Below are positions 23,324-34,144 of a stretch of 64,000 nt of DNA, piece by piece. The notes under the pieces are model-generated. The model searched no databases. It was not told the origin of the DNA and saw nothing but the letters and a program-made list of their open reading frames with translations. Origin of the DNA: Trachipleistophora hominis (lineage: Eukaryota; Microsporidia; Pleistophoridae); contig JH993845.1 in assembly GCA_000316135.1 (NCBI GenBank), positions 89,616-153,615 of the forward strand. Reading direction: 5' to 3'. The translations under genes and the position numbers were made by a program. Within the stretch, counting starts at the first letter, position 1, and each line of letters begins with the position of its first letter.

Positions 23324-23770
23324 TCATTTTAATAATACCTGGCTAATGCAGTCTTCATATTCACTTTCTTCATCTTCAACCCAATCACTCGAATGAGTTT
23401 TGGCATTCAACGATTCACTACTCATCAAGTTATTCGAATGATCATATTTTGAATCATATAAGTCATTTTGTTTCTTCCGAATCAAATCCTTGTTTCTCAA
23501 TCTCGTAAATTTTTTTTCCTTTTTACTTGTTCTACAGTTTTCACACCTCTTCATCATGCAATACAATAAATACGCTAAGGACAACAAGGATATGCCAATA
23601 ATAATGATAATTATATAAATGTTCATGGATCCATAATAACAACTAGGAATTGATTGCATTGTTTCAACCTGCGCTTCGTCAACTTCATTATTTTCTGCAT
23701 AGCCGTCCACGTCCTCACAGGGCAGGGCATAGCCTTCATAATCCATCGTGAATAATTTATTATCTAACAT
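23324..23770 (-). CDS. Single-pass membrane protein, hypothetical
   Basis: A 148-residue product. An acidic N-terminal region of about 47 residues contains Cys18 and Cys44. A single membrane helix (about 51-71, isoleucine-rich) follows. The cytosolic side then has CMMKRCENC and a Lys/Arg cluster (about 72-98), with an acidic Ser-rich end. The pattern suggests a type III/I surface or endomembrane protein; no family was recognised. It lies on the same strand as the similar 104-residue protein, with two opposed repeats between them. An in-frame Met9 is an alternative start. Confidence 0.6.
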   Translation of the reverse strand: MLDNKLFTMDYEGYALPCEDVDGYAENNEVDEAQVETMQSIPSCYYGSMNIYIIIIIIGISLLSLAYLLYCMMKRCENCRTSKKEKKFTRLRNKDLIRKKQNDLYDSKYDHSNNLMSSESLNAKTHSSDWVEDEESEYEDCISQVLLK

Positions 23771-25205
23771 GAGTGTTCTTTTTTATCTGCTTAAATACTT
23801 TTTGGTCAAATTTTGACACTTTTCCTTTTATTAAGATTTTTTTATGATGTAAAGAATATCCTCAAATTTAAGAAGAATTAAATTGTTAGTGCGCGCACTA
23901 ATCAATACAACTTTTATGATTAAAATTATAAACAAATCTATGCTAAAATTAACGTTTATTGTTCTATTTTGATATCATAATTACTGATAAAATGAATTAC
24001 CTTGATACCATGAAAATTAAAATGGTTATTAGATTAGGCCTAAAATGGTGATAGTAAACATAAGTATTATTGAAATACCATAGCGTTACCACCAGTATTA
24101 ATAAAAAGATAATCTGTAGATGATTGGCAATTTTGGAATGAATAAAAAAATTTTATTATAGGTTTTGACACGTATCAGAAGTTATACATAGTTATTAATT
24201 TCACGAGTTCTAAAATTCACCTTGCATTCTTTGATCGATGATGGTTAGCAATAATATATTACTGCTAGCCAAAACCTGTTGAATTCAATAAAAAAATGAA
24301 AATTAGGTGAACTAAGTTATATAAAACAACAATTGGAATTATAGAGAATTAAGTTAAATTGAACATACATCAAACTAATTTTATATTTTGTAAGCAGAAT
24401 AGCGCAGTTAGTACTTCCTAAAGATGTAAATTATAAATAAGACTTGTATGCCAAACTGTGGTGGTATTTCATTTATACAACCAAAATTTAAAACAGTGTG
24501 TATTGTTGATATATTCCTAAATTATCCACAATTTTTATCTTTTTAACCATTGTTTTTTTGTTTAGCGTCCTTCAAGACGGATTAAAAAACTAAATCTCAG
24601 CGGGCATTCGTGGTTCAACTTATATCTGATACTGGTTGTTGAATCAGCTTTAATTATGAAAATTATATAATGATGTGTAACCTTTCGACCATTGCTAAAA
24701 GTAAAATATTTTTCCAACTCTTTTAAAAACAACTAATCAGCTTGCAACTCTTCTATTATTATGATGGATTGTTTATTATGATGACGAACGAATATTGTAT
24801 GAAATATCTTTATTACAGAACAAAGATTATCGTGTAATTTAGTAATATGATGTCTTTATGAATATTTATTTCCCTATTTGTTCGCGTAACTTTTGTATAC
24901 ATGAGGTTTTGTATTGATTGCAAAGAAATAGTACAAATTTTATTATTAACCGATGTATATTTTCAAATTTAAACAATTCGATGCTATTTGTGGAATAATA
25001 AATGCCGTATAAGGATACCAATGTTTTTAGGTGAGTATTATTAATCGTTGAATATTATCTCACATCTTGTTGTTGAATTGAAAAAATTAGTCTAATTGTG
25101 CTAAAACATAAAAACTATTTTCTTTTGTAAGTACTATTTTTTCTTGGCGAATTCTTTGACGGGATAAAGTAGGTATTTCATCAGATTTAAAAAAACGAGT
25201 AGGGG
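23771..25205. other. Intergenic, AT-rich
   Basis: No coding frame is supported. A short stretch at about 24402-24425 (AGAATAGCGCAGTTAGTA) resembles a tRNA A-box but no matching 3' half was found. Confidence 0.5.
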
Positions 25206-25223
25206 GTGAAACCCTCCATTGTC

Positions 25224-25604
25224 ATGCAATTCCCAAGGATTTTATCAATGATTTATACAGCGAGTCACACATTTGTTGCTCAAATATCAGAAGCAAGTGA
25301 AAGAGAGTTACATCTATACGACCATGATAATATGAGAGTTATTAATGAGTACCTGACTATGTTTTTAAGTAGAAACTCGTGGGATGAACTTTTCGGTCTT
25401 GCTGAAAAATCCTGCCCAATCTATCCTACCATACACAGGTTAAAGCTTGCACATACTTTTTGATACGTAAAAAACTAGCTCTAGAGAAAGGACAGCAAAT
25501 GCTTTGCAATACGAAATTCGTTGATAAATATTATCACCGTGAACTATTTGGTAACAGTGGACTTGTAAAATTTGACGATTTTCCAAAACAACCATGTTCC
25601 ATCA
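25224..25604 (+). pseudogene. Broken gene entering an assembly gap, unknown family
   Basis: A frame starting at ATG 25224 (80 residues) ends at TGA 25461-25463. A second frame, open from about 25460, continues to the run of N at 25605. The two are related by a -1 shift at the TTTTT just before the TGA, so one extra T would make a continuous frame. An ACCCTCC block lies 7-13 bases upstream of the ATG, like conserved genes here, which favours this start over the upstream in-frame one at 25206. The product is mixed helical, with no recognised motif. Whether the break is real or a base-call error cannot be told, and the 3' part is hidden in the gap. Confidence 0.45.
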
Positions 25605-25805
25605 NNNNNNNNNNNNNNNNNNNNNNNNNNNNNNNNNNNNNNNNNNNNNNNNNNNNNNNNNNNNNNNNNNNNNNNNNNNNNNNNNNNNNNNNNNNNNNNN
25701 NNNNNNNNNNNNNNNNNNNNNNNNNNNNNNNNNNNNNNNNNNNNNNNNNNNNNNNNNNNNNNNNNNNNNNNNNNNNNNNNNNNNNNNNNNNNNNNNNNNN
25801 NNNNN
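25605..25805. other. Assembly gap (201 N)
   Basis: A run of N. Any frame crossing it is unsupported. The real gap size may differ. Confidence 0.99.
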
Positions 25806-26220
25806 TATTGATAAGTTATTTAAAGACTAAAAAGATGAATTAATTAATTTATGTTTTTAAATTATTTATAACACTTCTATCGATGTGTGCCATTCACGCT
25901 GCAGGGCTGGGTTTATAAGATAAATTTTACAAATCCCAGTATTACGATTTAATAAACGAAAAATATTAGAACACCTGCTGAGTCGGTCGAAGAGGCAGTT
26001 GGTGTATTAATTAAATAGCCTTTGTTTTTCTCGTGTTATTATATGATCTTCTGTAGTATGCTAACGCACAAGTATGCTGCACCAGCTTAAAAGAACGTAA
26101 CAGCATTGATATAATATAGTAGTGGCTGAACAATCGTGCTATATAAATTCTATAACTCGACCAAATAAACTCGTTTCTTTTTTAGACAACTAATATTTTA
26201 ATTCAAATTATTAATTATAT
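25806..26220. other. Intergenic
   Basis: No gene is visible after the gap. GGTGTATTAATTAAATAGCC near 25997 resembles the left end of repeat family 1 on the minus strand. Confidence 0.5.
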
Positions 26221-27933
26221 TTAATTCATGTGTTCTTCTGAGCAATTAGTTAATTGACTAACCCGACTAAAAATTTCTTCCAAATCCCTATTCACCAAAC
26301 AAATTTCTGACGATGTGTTCATCAAGCACCTAAAATTCTGATTTATGTTTGTAATTTGGAGCAATAACGTGTTCATTTCACTAGCATCTGCGTACTCCAA
26401 TGCATCACCAGAAACTTTTTGTGAAATTTCGGAAAAAAACAAGTGGATTTTCATAGCACGATCCTCGAACATTTTCGATTTCGTTTTATTTGTGCAGATT
26501 CGCCTGTAGCAATCAATAATTGACTTTAATTCGTTAGAAATATCTTTCCGAAGTTGATTTTTTGCATCTAACATTAATTTGCTATTTTTATTCGGCTGAC
26601 GTTTTGTTAAAATTTGTTTGAGGATCGTGTAAAGAAAATCATGAGCAAGATACAACGCATTTATAAAACATTCTAATTTGCGATTTTTTGCAATCAACAA
26701 GTTTATGAGTTCCGATATTCGTTTAATATGTTGGGTTAATTCTTCGTAGCTATGCAGTTCAACGCTCTTTTTATCCTTTGAAATCATTGGTCTAATGAGA
26801 AGGACCGCCGTGCTAAGTTCGTGTAAACGGGTCAGAAGTTTTTTTTTGTCCAACCTATGCTCGAGAGTCACTAAATTGTTCCAAGGAACCTGGTTATCAT
26901 TAGAACTATTAACATTTTCTCTGTAACAACCTACAAGCTTTCTCATCACGAATATCTCGTCTTGAAAAGCCGTTAAATCTATGTAATGTTGCTTCATATG
27001 GTGTTTCGATTGTTCATCGAGTACGCTCATGTCAGATGCATGGCTTTTTAATGCTCCTGATATTAGAGACTGCGTAATTTCTCTCTCGGCTTCTTTCCGT
27101 TTTGAACCGGAGTTGTTGTGTTGTTTTAGTCGCGAGTTTAACAAACGCTGCAAAGGTGTGAAAACAAGCAAACTACGCGGAAAAATATTACTTTGTGCCG
27201 TAGTATCGTCAACAAGTTGTTGAGCGCTACTTGCATTTTCTGTTGGCAATTCGTAACTACTTTGAAGAGGACAACGTGAACGAGGACATTCTGTTTCTCT
27301 TACAATTGCGCATCGTTTATTATTCATGGAAACGTTCGGATTTGTAACATGTGGTATATTTATTCCGAGTGGCTTATCACACGTGATATGAAAGCGTCTT
27401 CGGAACGTCTCCACATTCGATTCCTCAGGGGACCACTCTATTTCAAATTCGGAGGAACAACTCGTTACAAAACAATCACTGCTTTTTGAGAAGTTATCTC
27501 GATGAAGATTTTTTGATAACTCTCGTTTCCTCCGAAACGCTTCATTCTCTGTTGACGATTTTTCTAAATCTTCGTCATTTTCCGATGCTTGTAATACATC
27601 ATAAAATCCTATGCTGGATATTTTGTCCTTGGATTTACAATGGTTTAATTTTATGTTATCTTTCTGATCTCTCATCCAAGTCATTTTCTTTCTGCCATCT
27701 GGTTTTGAAGAAGTAGCTGATAATACTTCGCAAGATTTAGATTTCAATAAAGTCGATACACGAGATGCTTTATTTTTATATCTTTGTGTTACGTGTTCCT
27801 TGTATGAATCTATGTTTGTTGTTCCCGTATTATTCGTTGGCTGATTGGATACTGCTTCTTCATGTCTAACAGACGGTTCTTCGTCGGATGAAAGGCACGC
27901 AGCTGAAATGTTCAGTAGAAATATGAACAACAT
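26221..27933 (-). CDS. Large secreted protein, intact member of the family also at 12643-14348
   Basis: A 570-residue protein beginning with a short cleavable-looking leader (MLFIFLLNISAACLSS). A Ser/Lys/Asn-rich, probably disordered region follows (about 17-290). The C-terminal half is helical (about 300-570), with heptad-like Leu/Ile spacing and few cysteines. Blocks such as W-x2-L...KKLL..L...A.LLI.PMI (about 350-385) line up with W-x-F-NKPKLLNAMK...IAL..YPQM in the frameshifted gene. Both end in a helix with N-x2-F/L spacing. Family and function are unknown. A signal peptide plus lineage-specific sequence is the usual profile of a host-exposed protein, but that is inference. No C-rich motif precedes the ATG. 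Confidence 0.75.
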   Translation of the reverse strand: MLFIFLLNISAACLSSDEEPSVRHEEAVSNQPTNNTGTTNIDSYKEHVTQRYKNKASRVSTLLKSKSCEVLSATSSKPDGRKKMTWMRDQKDNIKLNHCKSKDKISSIGFYDVLQASENDEDLEKSSTENEAFRRKRELSKNLHRDNFSKSSDCFVTSCSSEFEIEWSPEESNVETFRRRFHITCDKPLGINIPHVTNPNVSMNNKRCAIVRETECPRSRCPLQSSYELPTENASSAQQLVDDTTAQSNIFPRSLLVFTPLQRLLNSRLKQHNNSGSKRKEAEREITQSLISGALKSHASDMSVLDEQSKHHMKQHYIDLTAFQDEIFVMRKLVGCYRENVNSSNDNQVPWNNLVTLEHRLDKKKLLTRLHELSTAVLLIRPMISKDKKSVELHSYEELTQHIKRISELINLLIAKNRKLECFINALYLAHDFLYTILKQILTKRQPNKNSKLMLDAKNQLRKDISNELKSIIDCYRRICTNKTKSKMFEDRAMKIHLFFSEISQKVSGDALEYADASEMNTLLLQITNINQNFRCLMNTSSEICLVNRDLEEIFSRVSQLTNCSEEHMN

Positions 27934-30720
27934 AAGATACTATGGAATCTTCTTTTCACATTTAAAATACATCATATTAGCTATTTTGAGCACGTTGCCA
28001 AAACTGGCAAAGTTTCGATTGAATAATCGAAACAAAATCAATGTTATTTTAAAAAATCACAATTTAATATACAGGAGCCCACCTTTTTCTTCGGTAGTCT
28101 TCCATGCGTAAAAATTAATGAGCTCCAAATTTGTATGTTAAAAATAATCATTTTTTGCATTATTATATTCTATTTTACATGTATTCATGAAAATATTGGT
28201 AACATATACTAATTTATAGGCTGTGATTCAAATTAGAGGTAAGCGTACAAGACATGCGAAGTTAATATAATAACCTTCTATAGTACAATAAATATGAGAA
28301 TTTGTATGATTTTGACACTTATAATGCTAAATCTACTTACGAGGCCAACAAACTATTATAAAGAACATTCGTTATATTTTTTAAAATTATTTCTAATTTT
28401 TATTAAATGGTTAATTATCATTTAAATTAAAATTTAATCGGGCAAATATTAATTCCATCGTTTGCAAAAAGTAGCTTATAATTATTCTTATGATGTTGAA
28501 AATCACCACTTTCTTTAATATTCTTCAATCCATTCATTTTAAGTTCGATTCAGCATTATTATTTTTCAGTTTTGCAAGCTATATAACTTTTGATTAAGGA
28601 AGAATGCAAAAACATCCGAACATATGGAATAAAAAATGGTACCGCAACACCTGTTCACGCGTGATTGCCATTGAGTAAATCTACTATAAAAGAATTATTA
28701 CGATGGTTGTTCCGCTGAAATAACTGAAAATGGTCTGAAGTAGTCTGGGTGTCATTGTACCCCTGCACAGTCTTAGGACAACAGTGTTGTGGTGCTTGCC
28801 ATGCTACATTACGTGGTTTGTAAACTGGTTCAGACGTAACTCTTTATTTATTAATTTCTCATTGTTCTGTTAGTTTTAATTAAACGAAAAGGGAAAATAA
28901 GAGGAATTGGTGAGTTGTGACTATAAAATGTCTGGTCAACACTGATTACGGAAGTACACATAATAACACTTGTTAATTGAAACATTCATCTTGTTTAACG
29001 TTGATATAGGGGTACGTCACGCTCTGTAATTTGGCGCCGGTGATTACAACAGGCGTTTAGGATGCCAGGAGGATGAATTAGTGTAAATCTTCGCTAATGA
29101 AAAAATAAACAAGCATAGTTATATTATGATTTTTTTATTGCAGAAACGACCATTTTTGTGGTCTTCGTTTACTTAACATTACGGGCTTACGCCAAAAGAA
29201 GTGATCAACCGACATTCATTGAATGCAGTATAAACAACAAAAAATATGATGCGTTACGGAAATAAGATGTAAAGCAAGGCGTTTTCATCCGTTTTGAATG
29301 TAAAATTTGTTTTCTAAGCAAACGACAATTGACTTGGATTGGAAATGTGCACTGAGTAATTTACGGGCTGATTATTTAATGATTCTTTTTTAATTGGTAT
29401 GCTCTCAGCATATGTATTGTCTTATAAACCTCTATAAAATACATCTCGTACTATTTTCTACCAAAAATGTGCTTGTTTATCACGTTATCAACCTCACACC
29501 ATCACCATTTTATATACATTTATTTAATACACTAAGATCAATCACAGTTACTTAACATTTGGTTTGTAGAGAAGATTAGCATGCTGTCTTGTACATCACC
29601 TTTTCACGCATTTTAAATACAGTAAAAGGATATACTACAACATTAGCATGCAAGTTATTAGCTTGCGTGACACTCTCTTATCATAAGTACATGGCATAAT
29701 GCTACCATTTCATGTTAAAAACGCAATTTATTTCATCGAACTCAATATTTATGACTATTATGGAAAATACTTTATTCATTTTTTACATAAAATTTGGAGT
29801 ATTTTCTGTTCTTAACAAGTTTTGGTATATCGATGTGTCGTTTTTATACTATGAAAACAATTATCTGTTTGAAAGTATCCTCTCTGACAATCTATTTTTT
29901 TCAAAGTTTGTAATTTAATTTACTTGTTTTAATCTCAATATTTACCTACCTGTCTGCAACTGTCAAGATTGTTCCCAAAATATAATGAATATTTATGATT
30001 TGTACTTTACACATACTACGTATTTATTTAATTTTACGCACTTTGTTGTGAATAACACATATTAACTTATTACTCTCTCATTATTTGTAGTTTGTACTTT
30101 TAGGTATTAATATTACAAATATTTGTCCCACGATATTAACGTTGCTCCCTTCCACTGAACTTGCTAGATCGAGTTTCTTCCTTTATCGATCTGCATTCCA
30201 TGCAATCAAGCGCTACTATGTTGACGTGACGTGTTCCAGGCGATAGCACAGAATTGATTTGTTTGCGTGTAAAATGTTTCCAAAGTAATATTTTATATTA
30301 AGTAGCTATAAGTGTATCCTGCCAATATTTTAGTGAGTTTGAGAAAATAACACTACCGGTTTGGATTAAAACATCTATTTAATCAAAAAGAGAACGTGTT
30401 TTTCAGGAAAAGTGACAGTTTGGAAAGAAAAAACAGAGGTGTACGTGGACTTCATTATATGCAAGATTTATAAGCAGTACAAGCGTTAAAGTATAATCCA
30501 TAAGTTATTCAGAACTACAGAAATTGGTCAAAGTTTAATTACTGCGTAACTTATCGTAGGTTGTGCGAGTTTACGATGGTGGCACGCTGTGTGTTCCTTT
30601 GCTATTGTTTAAAAATGACGGATATAAACGTGTCAAAATATTCAAACAAAATGATCCTGTCATCCGTGAAAAGTCTGCTATCTTAAACTATTTATACATT
30701 AAATATCACGTAAGCATATC
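27934..30720. other. Intergenic with repeat
   Basis: AT-rich without supported genes. A partial family-1 repeat is at 29620-29690. A 68-codon hydrophobic frame at 29712-29918 is probably chance. Confidence 0.5.
29620..29690 (+). repeat. Dispersed intergenic repeat family 1, hairpin-2 part
   Basis: Contains GGATATACTACAACATTAG followed by CATGCAAG-TTATTAG-CTTGCGTG, a perfect or wobble 8-bp stem, then ACACTCTCTTATCATAA. It matches the right end of the copies at 15535 and 22873. Confidence 0.7.
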
Positions 30721-31137
30721 ATGTTTATTTTTCTAGCCTGTATACTTGCCTCGAACAAACTAAAAGAACTTTTAGAACAGGAGGATAATGATGACGACCA
30801 GAAAGCAGGCTGTTCAAAAAATATGCAAGTCAATCAACAAAACATAGCGAGCTATAACAGTATACATAAAAAATATGTGTTACAAGGAAGCATTGCTACG
30901 TATGATGGAGGTAACAGAACAAACCAGCAGTACCAGCCGTTTTTCCAAACGAAAAGTAGCCAACCAATTCTAACAAACCCGTTTTTCCATGCTCAAAATT
31001 TGCAACGTTTCGAAAGTACTTCATCAAGGTATTCTGTTGATAATCTAGTCCCGAGTATTAATTGTGAAGTAGACGATCGCTATCTGGACATTTTACGTGG
31101 TACTGGTCAACCAAGGGGTGGATTGTTTGACAAATAA
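30721..31137 (+). CDS. Small secreted hypothetical protein
   Basis: A 138-residue product starting with a short hydrophobic leader (MFIFLACILAS), then Asn/Gln/Ser-rich sequence with little predicted structure. The end is Asp/Arg/Gly-rich (RYLDILRGTGQPRGG). The leader is short, so secretion is likely but not certain. No family is recognised and no C-rich start motif is present, in line with the other secreted candidates. AATAAA overlaps the stop codon. Confidence 0.55.
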   Translation: MFIFLACILASNKLKELLEQEDNDDDQKAGCSKNMQVNQQNIASYNSIHKKYVLQGSIATYDGGNRTNQQYQPFFQTKSSQPILTNPFFHAQNLQRFESTSSRYSVDNLVPSINCEVDDRYLDILRGTGQPRGGLFDK

Positions 31138-31356
31138 AATTTTTATCATGAATAGCCGTTTCAGCGGAGTTGTTCGGTTCAACACAGTCCAACGTTTCAG
31201 TTCGCTTAGCGCTGTAAGCTTCATAATTTTATAGATTCAAACTTTATACCACATGACAATTCAATTATAAAACAAGAAAATTGCTGTTTTGACGTATTGC
31301 TATGCTTACAAAAACATTCCTGTTTTAAAAATGTTTTCTCAAAAACAGCCCCGTCC

Positions 31357-31569
31357 ATGGGTGGTAAAAAATATAGAGATCTCCTGTTACAATGCGAACA
31401 AATAGACTACGAACTGGATGTTATCAGCAGATACGATGGTTCGGTAGTATACACAAAGGATGGTGACGTATTTATTCCTATGCCTAAAAATCGTGCTATT
31501 GACCAGCTGGAAAAAAAGAAAAAAAATATTGTGATGGAAATTAATAACTCGAACATGGGAAGAATTTGA
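31357..31569 (+). CDS. Prefoldin beta-subunit-like protein (Pfd1-like)
   Basis: A 70-residue product. A helix (about 4-24) leads into a beta-hairpin, VVYTKDGDVFIPMPKNRAI (30-48), and then a charged helix, DQLEKKKKNIVMEI (49-62). The order helix, VY-x3-G-x-VFI hairpin, helix fits prefoldin beta subunits, especially Pfd1. Prefoldin hands unfolded actin and tubulin to the CCT chaperonin. Both coiled-coil arms are much shorter than the usual 110-120 residue form. The ATG at 31357 is chosen because CCCC lies at 31349-31352; the in-frame ATG at 31297 would add 20 residues without family similarity. The next gene starts 7 bases after the stop. A prefoldin-like fold in another small protein is the main alternative. 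Confidence 0.5.
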   Translation: MGGKKYRDLLLQCEQIDYELDVISRYDGSVVYTKDGDVFIPMPKNRAIDQLEKKKKNIVMEINNSNMGRI

Positions 31570-31575
31570 CCCCTG

Positions 31576-31749
31576 ATGATAGACGAAGCTACAGAGCTGA
31601 ACATGCAGATCTATGACAAGGTTGAAAAAATTGGTGAGTTACAGCGAAAATACAACGAATTAAGAGACGAGTACAAAAATTTAAAGTGCAAGTATAGAGA
31701 AAAGCATTTAATAGAGAAGTATTTAAAGGACGCTATATCAAAAAAATAA
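31576..31749 (+). CDS. 57-residue coiled-coil protein
   Basis: A very short ATG frame. It is supported by CCCC at 31570-31573, between the upstream stop and this ATG, which is the same start motif as conserved genes in the window. The product is almost entirely charged helix (IYDKVEKIGELQRKYNELRD and onward), with heptad spacing typical of a coiled coil. The frame uses its full length without low-complexity sequence. Partner and role are unknown. Its position after the prefoldin-like gene may be meaningful or may simply reflect tight packing. Confidence 0.55.
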   Translation: MIDEATELNMQIYDKVEKIGELQRKYNELRDEYKNLKCKYREKHLIEKYLKDAISKK

Positions 31750-32042
31750 ACGATGATTCTTCACATGTATTTTTCGCGTTATACAGGTAAATTTATTTAA
31801 CAACACGTATTGAATACAGGATGTTTGCGCAGCAGGGCCTTTTCTTTATTATTGTACGCGGTACAAGTGTATCCTGCATGATATAAGGAGCTTACAGTTC
31901 ACAGTATTTGCTAGGCGATGTGATTAAGCGCAATAATATGCCAATACATGTTCGTTACGCACGGAATAAACAGTTTCAATACGTCAGCTGTTCGAATGTT
32001 ATACTTACTGCATCATATTCACAGATCACATTCGGTATTTTA

Positions 32043-32438
32043 CTAAAATTCGAATACTTCTTCCTCATCCTCTTTTTCTTCAACGCTTTCCTTATCATAG
32101 TGCAACATTTCTTTAACAGGAAACGGAGGCAAGCCCCCTCGTTGGTTAAAATGCACGTTCTGTGCCAATCCAATATATGCAGCATAGTGTATTAACTCGT
32201 TTTTATCAATATCAATACTCTTGTACTCCTGATGCAGATCGGCCTGCAGTATTGTTTCGTACACGTTTAGGTGGTATTCAAAAATTTTATTTCTAAGATC
32301 CTCGGGTCGTATATTATCGTAAATAAGTGAAAGATCCCTTTCAAGCTTAACAAGCGACTCCAATGATGCTTTACCCTCTATATACAGCTTCAACTGGTTA
32401 AGGAACCTGTTGCTTTCTCTTACAAAAATCTTTTTCAT
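32043..32438 (-). CDS. Mediator complex subunit 4-like
   Basis: Mediator links transcription activators to RNA polymerase II; Med4 sits in its middle module. The 131-residue product has a helical N-terminal part (about 8-75). The most conserved Med4 segment follows: ELIHYAAYIG (81-90), like DELI-x-YA-x-RIS, then LPPFPVKEM (103-111), in place of the P-x-RPYPT-x-EM block. The acidic tail (116-131) is common in this family. The start is supported by GGGCGGGGG (plus strand 32439-32447), which reads CCCCCGCCC directly before the ATG. Similarity is short, so the assignment is moderate. Confidence 0.55.
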   Translation of the reverse strand: MKKIFVRESNRFLNQLKLYIEGKASLESLVKLERDLSLIYDNIRPEDLRNKIFEYHLNVYETILQADLHQEYKSIDIDKNELIHYAAYIGLAQNVHFNQRGGLPPFPVKEMLHYDKESVEEKEDEEEVFEF

Positions 32439-34144
32439 GGGCGGGGGTACGGAAATCAGCCAACGGTTTCAAATGAAGCGTTTAAAATGTGGTGGGTATA
32501 TTTAAATTAAACAGGTTAGTCTCGAAAAACATCGGAAATATGATAGCTGTTGCTAAAAGTGCAACATGAGTTGTGAATTTAGTCTTTAATGAAGTGAGAA
32601 GATATTATCGATGACAAAACGAGTATTTAACATAACATAGCATTAAAAGTAGTATTTACAACCTGCAATGAGTAATATTATTACCTATAATATCACAGTA
32701 AAATTATCGTGGACGTATAAACATATTTTATAAGAATTTGTGCACATCTAGAGAATAAGACTAAAATTGTAGTGGAGACTTCGTAATTTTTATATCTCAG
32801 TTACACACGTGTCTTTTATTTGTCTGTATTGATACAAATGATTGTCTTGCTTGCACATATCGGTGCACGATCCATAGTGTAAATCAATATATTAACTGAC
32901 GATACACCAAGGTATTTTTAAAAAGCCCTTTTATACGCATTTTTCGCACTATTTTTATCAAGGGATGATCCTGTCATTTGAATAATGCTCATATACACTA
33001 AGAGCCTATTTAACCGTACAAAGCTTGTGAAGCGTTTTATATGCGTATAGAGAGAACAAAATGCAGAAATGCTCGATCAACCACAGCAAGGATGTCCAGA
33101 CAATAAAACGTGTTAAAATGTCAAAAATGATTTATTAAATGCTTGGGTGTATTTTGTTGATGGGTCACAATTAAAAAGTATGTGTACAAAAAAGACGTGA
33201 TAAGAACATACAAATCATTTTACGTGAAGCGGCGCAAGATTGTAAATTCTCCTCAAAAATTTACTAACGGAAAAGAATGTTTCATAGCAGCTGTTTATCG
33301 AGATAGCCAGCCCAATGGCTTCGTTTTACGCGTTAGGACATTTTGATAACGTGATGTGAATGAAAGTTTTATCGTTGCATACTTCAAATTACAACACGTT
33401 CTAGAAATGTAATATTTTCAGGTTTGTACTTTCTATTAGCGGAGTATTTGCGCAATTCTGTTACGATCACGCTGATTAAAATGTAATCAAATAACGCCTT
33501 TTCGGGATAAAGCACTGCAAAGCTGCTTTAAGAGATAAATTGGTGGTTACTACGCAATGCCTGTCGTCTTATTTCGATGTCTTGCGATAGCCATTTTTTA
33601 TCTTAAGACACGGTTCTGATAGAAAAATGGCCTGTATATATGACTAGAAAGCAACAAATGGTCACTTAAACGTGACTTGTCCTTTTATTCGTCACGTCTT
33701 TGTATGTAAAATGTCTTTGTTCGTATCACTCCTTTGACACTATTGGTTCAAAAAATAAAAAACAACTTTTTCAGAAGGTTTGTCTTTCTTGTACAGCTGG
33801 TCGTTCTAAGTTGGAATTTTTACGTCATTTTTATGTGAGACAAGACAGCGGCAGTCGATGTACTATCACTTAAATATGAACACTGAATACGGAACGTGTA
33901 CAATTTGGACATTTTCAACGAACAAAGTGTATGACACAGCATTTTATTATTGGTGTTTTTATTGAGTAATAATCAAAAGCACTAAAATGATAAATAAACG
34001 CAAATTCTACCATCAATAATATTTAATATGGCCAAAAAACAATAATAAACCGCATTATCACTTCTCATACATCCGTTCGTGCTTCAGATGTGAAACATGT
34101 GTTTACAATATTAAAATATTATGAGCCGGCAAGACCCCATAAAA
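32439..34144. other. Intergenic
   Basis: AT-rich, no supported gene. The end holds CCCC (34135-34138) before the Sac1 start. The eight codons from an upstream in-frame ATG at 34121 are treated as leader. Confidence 0.55.
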
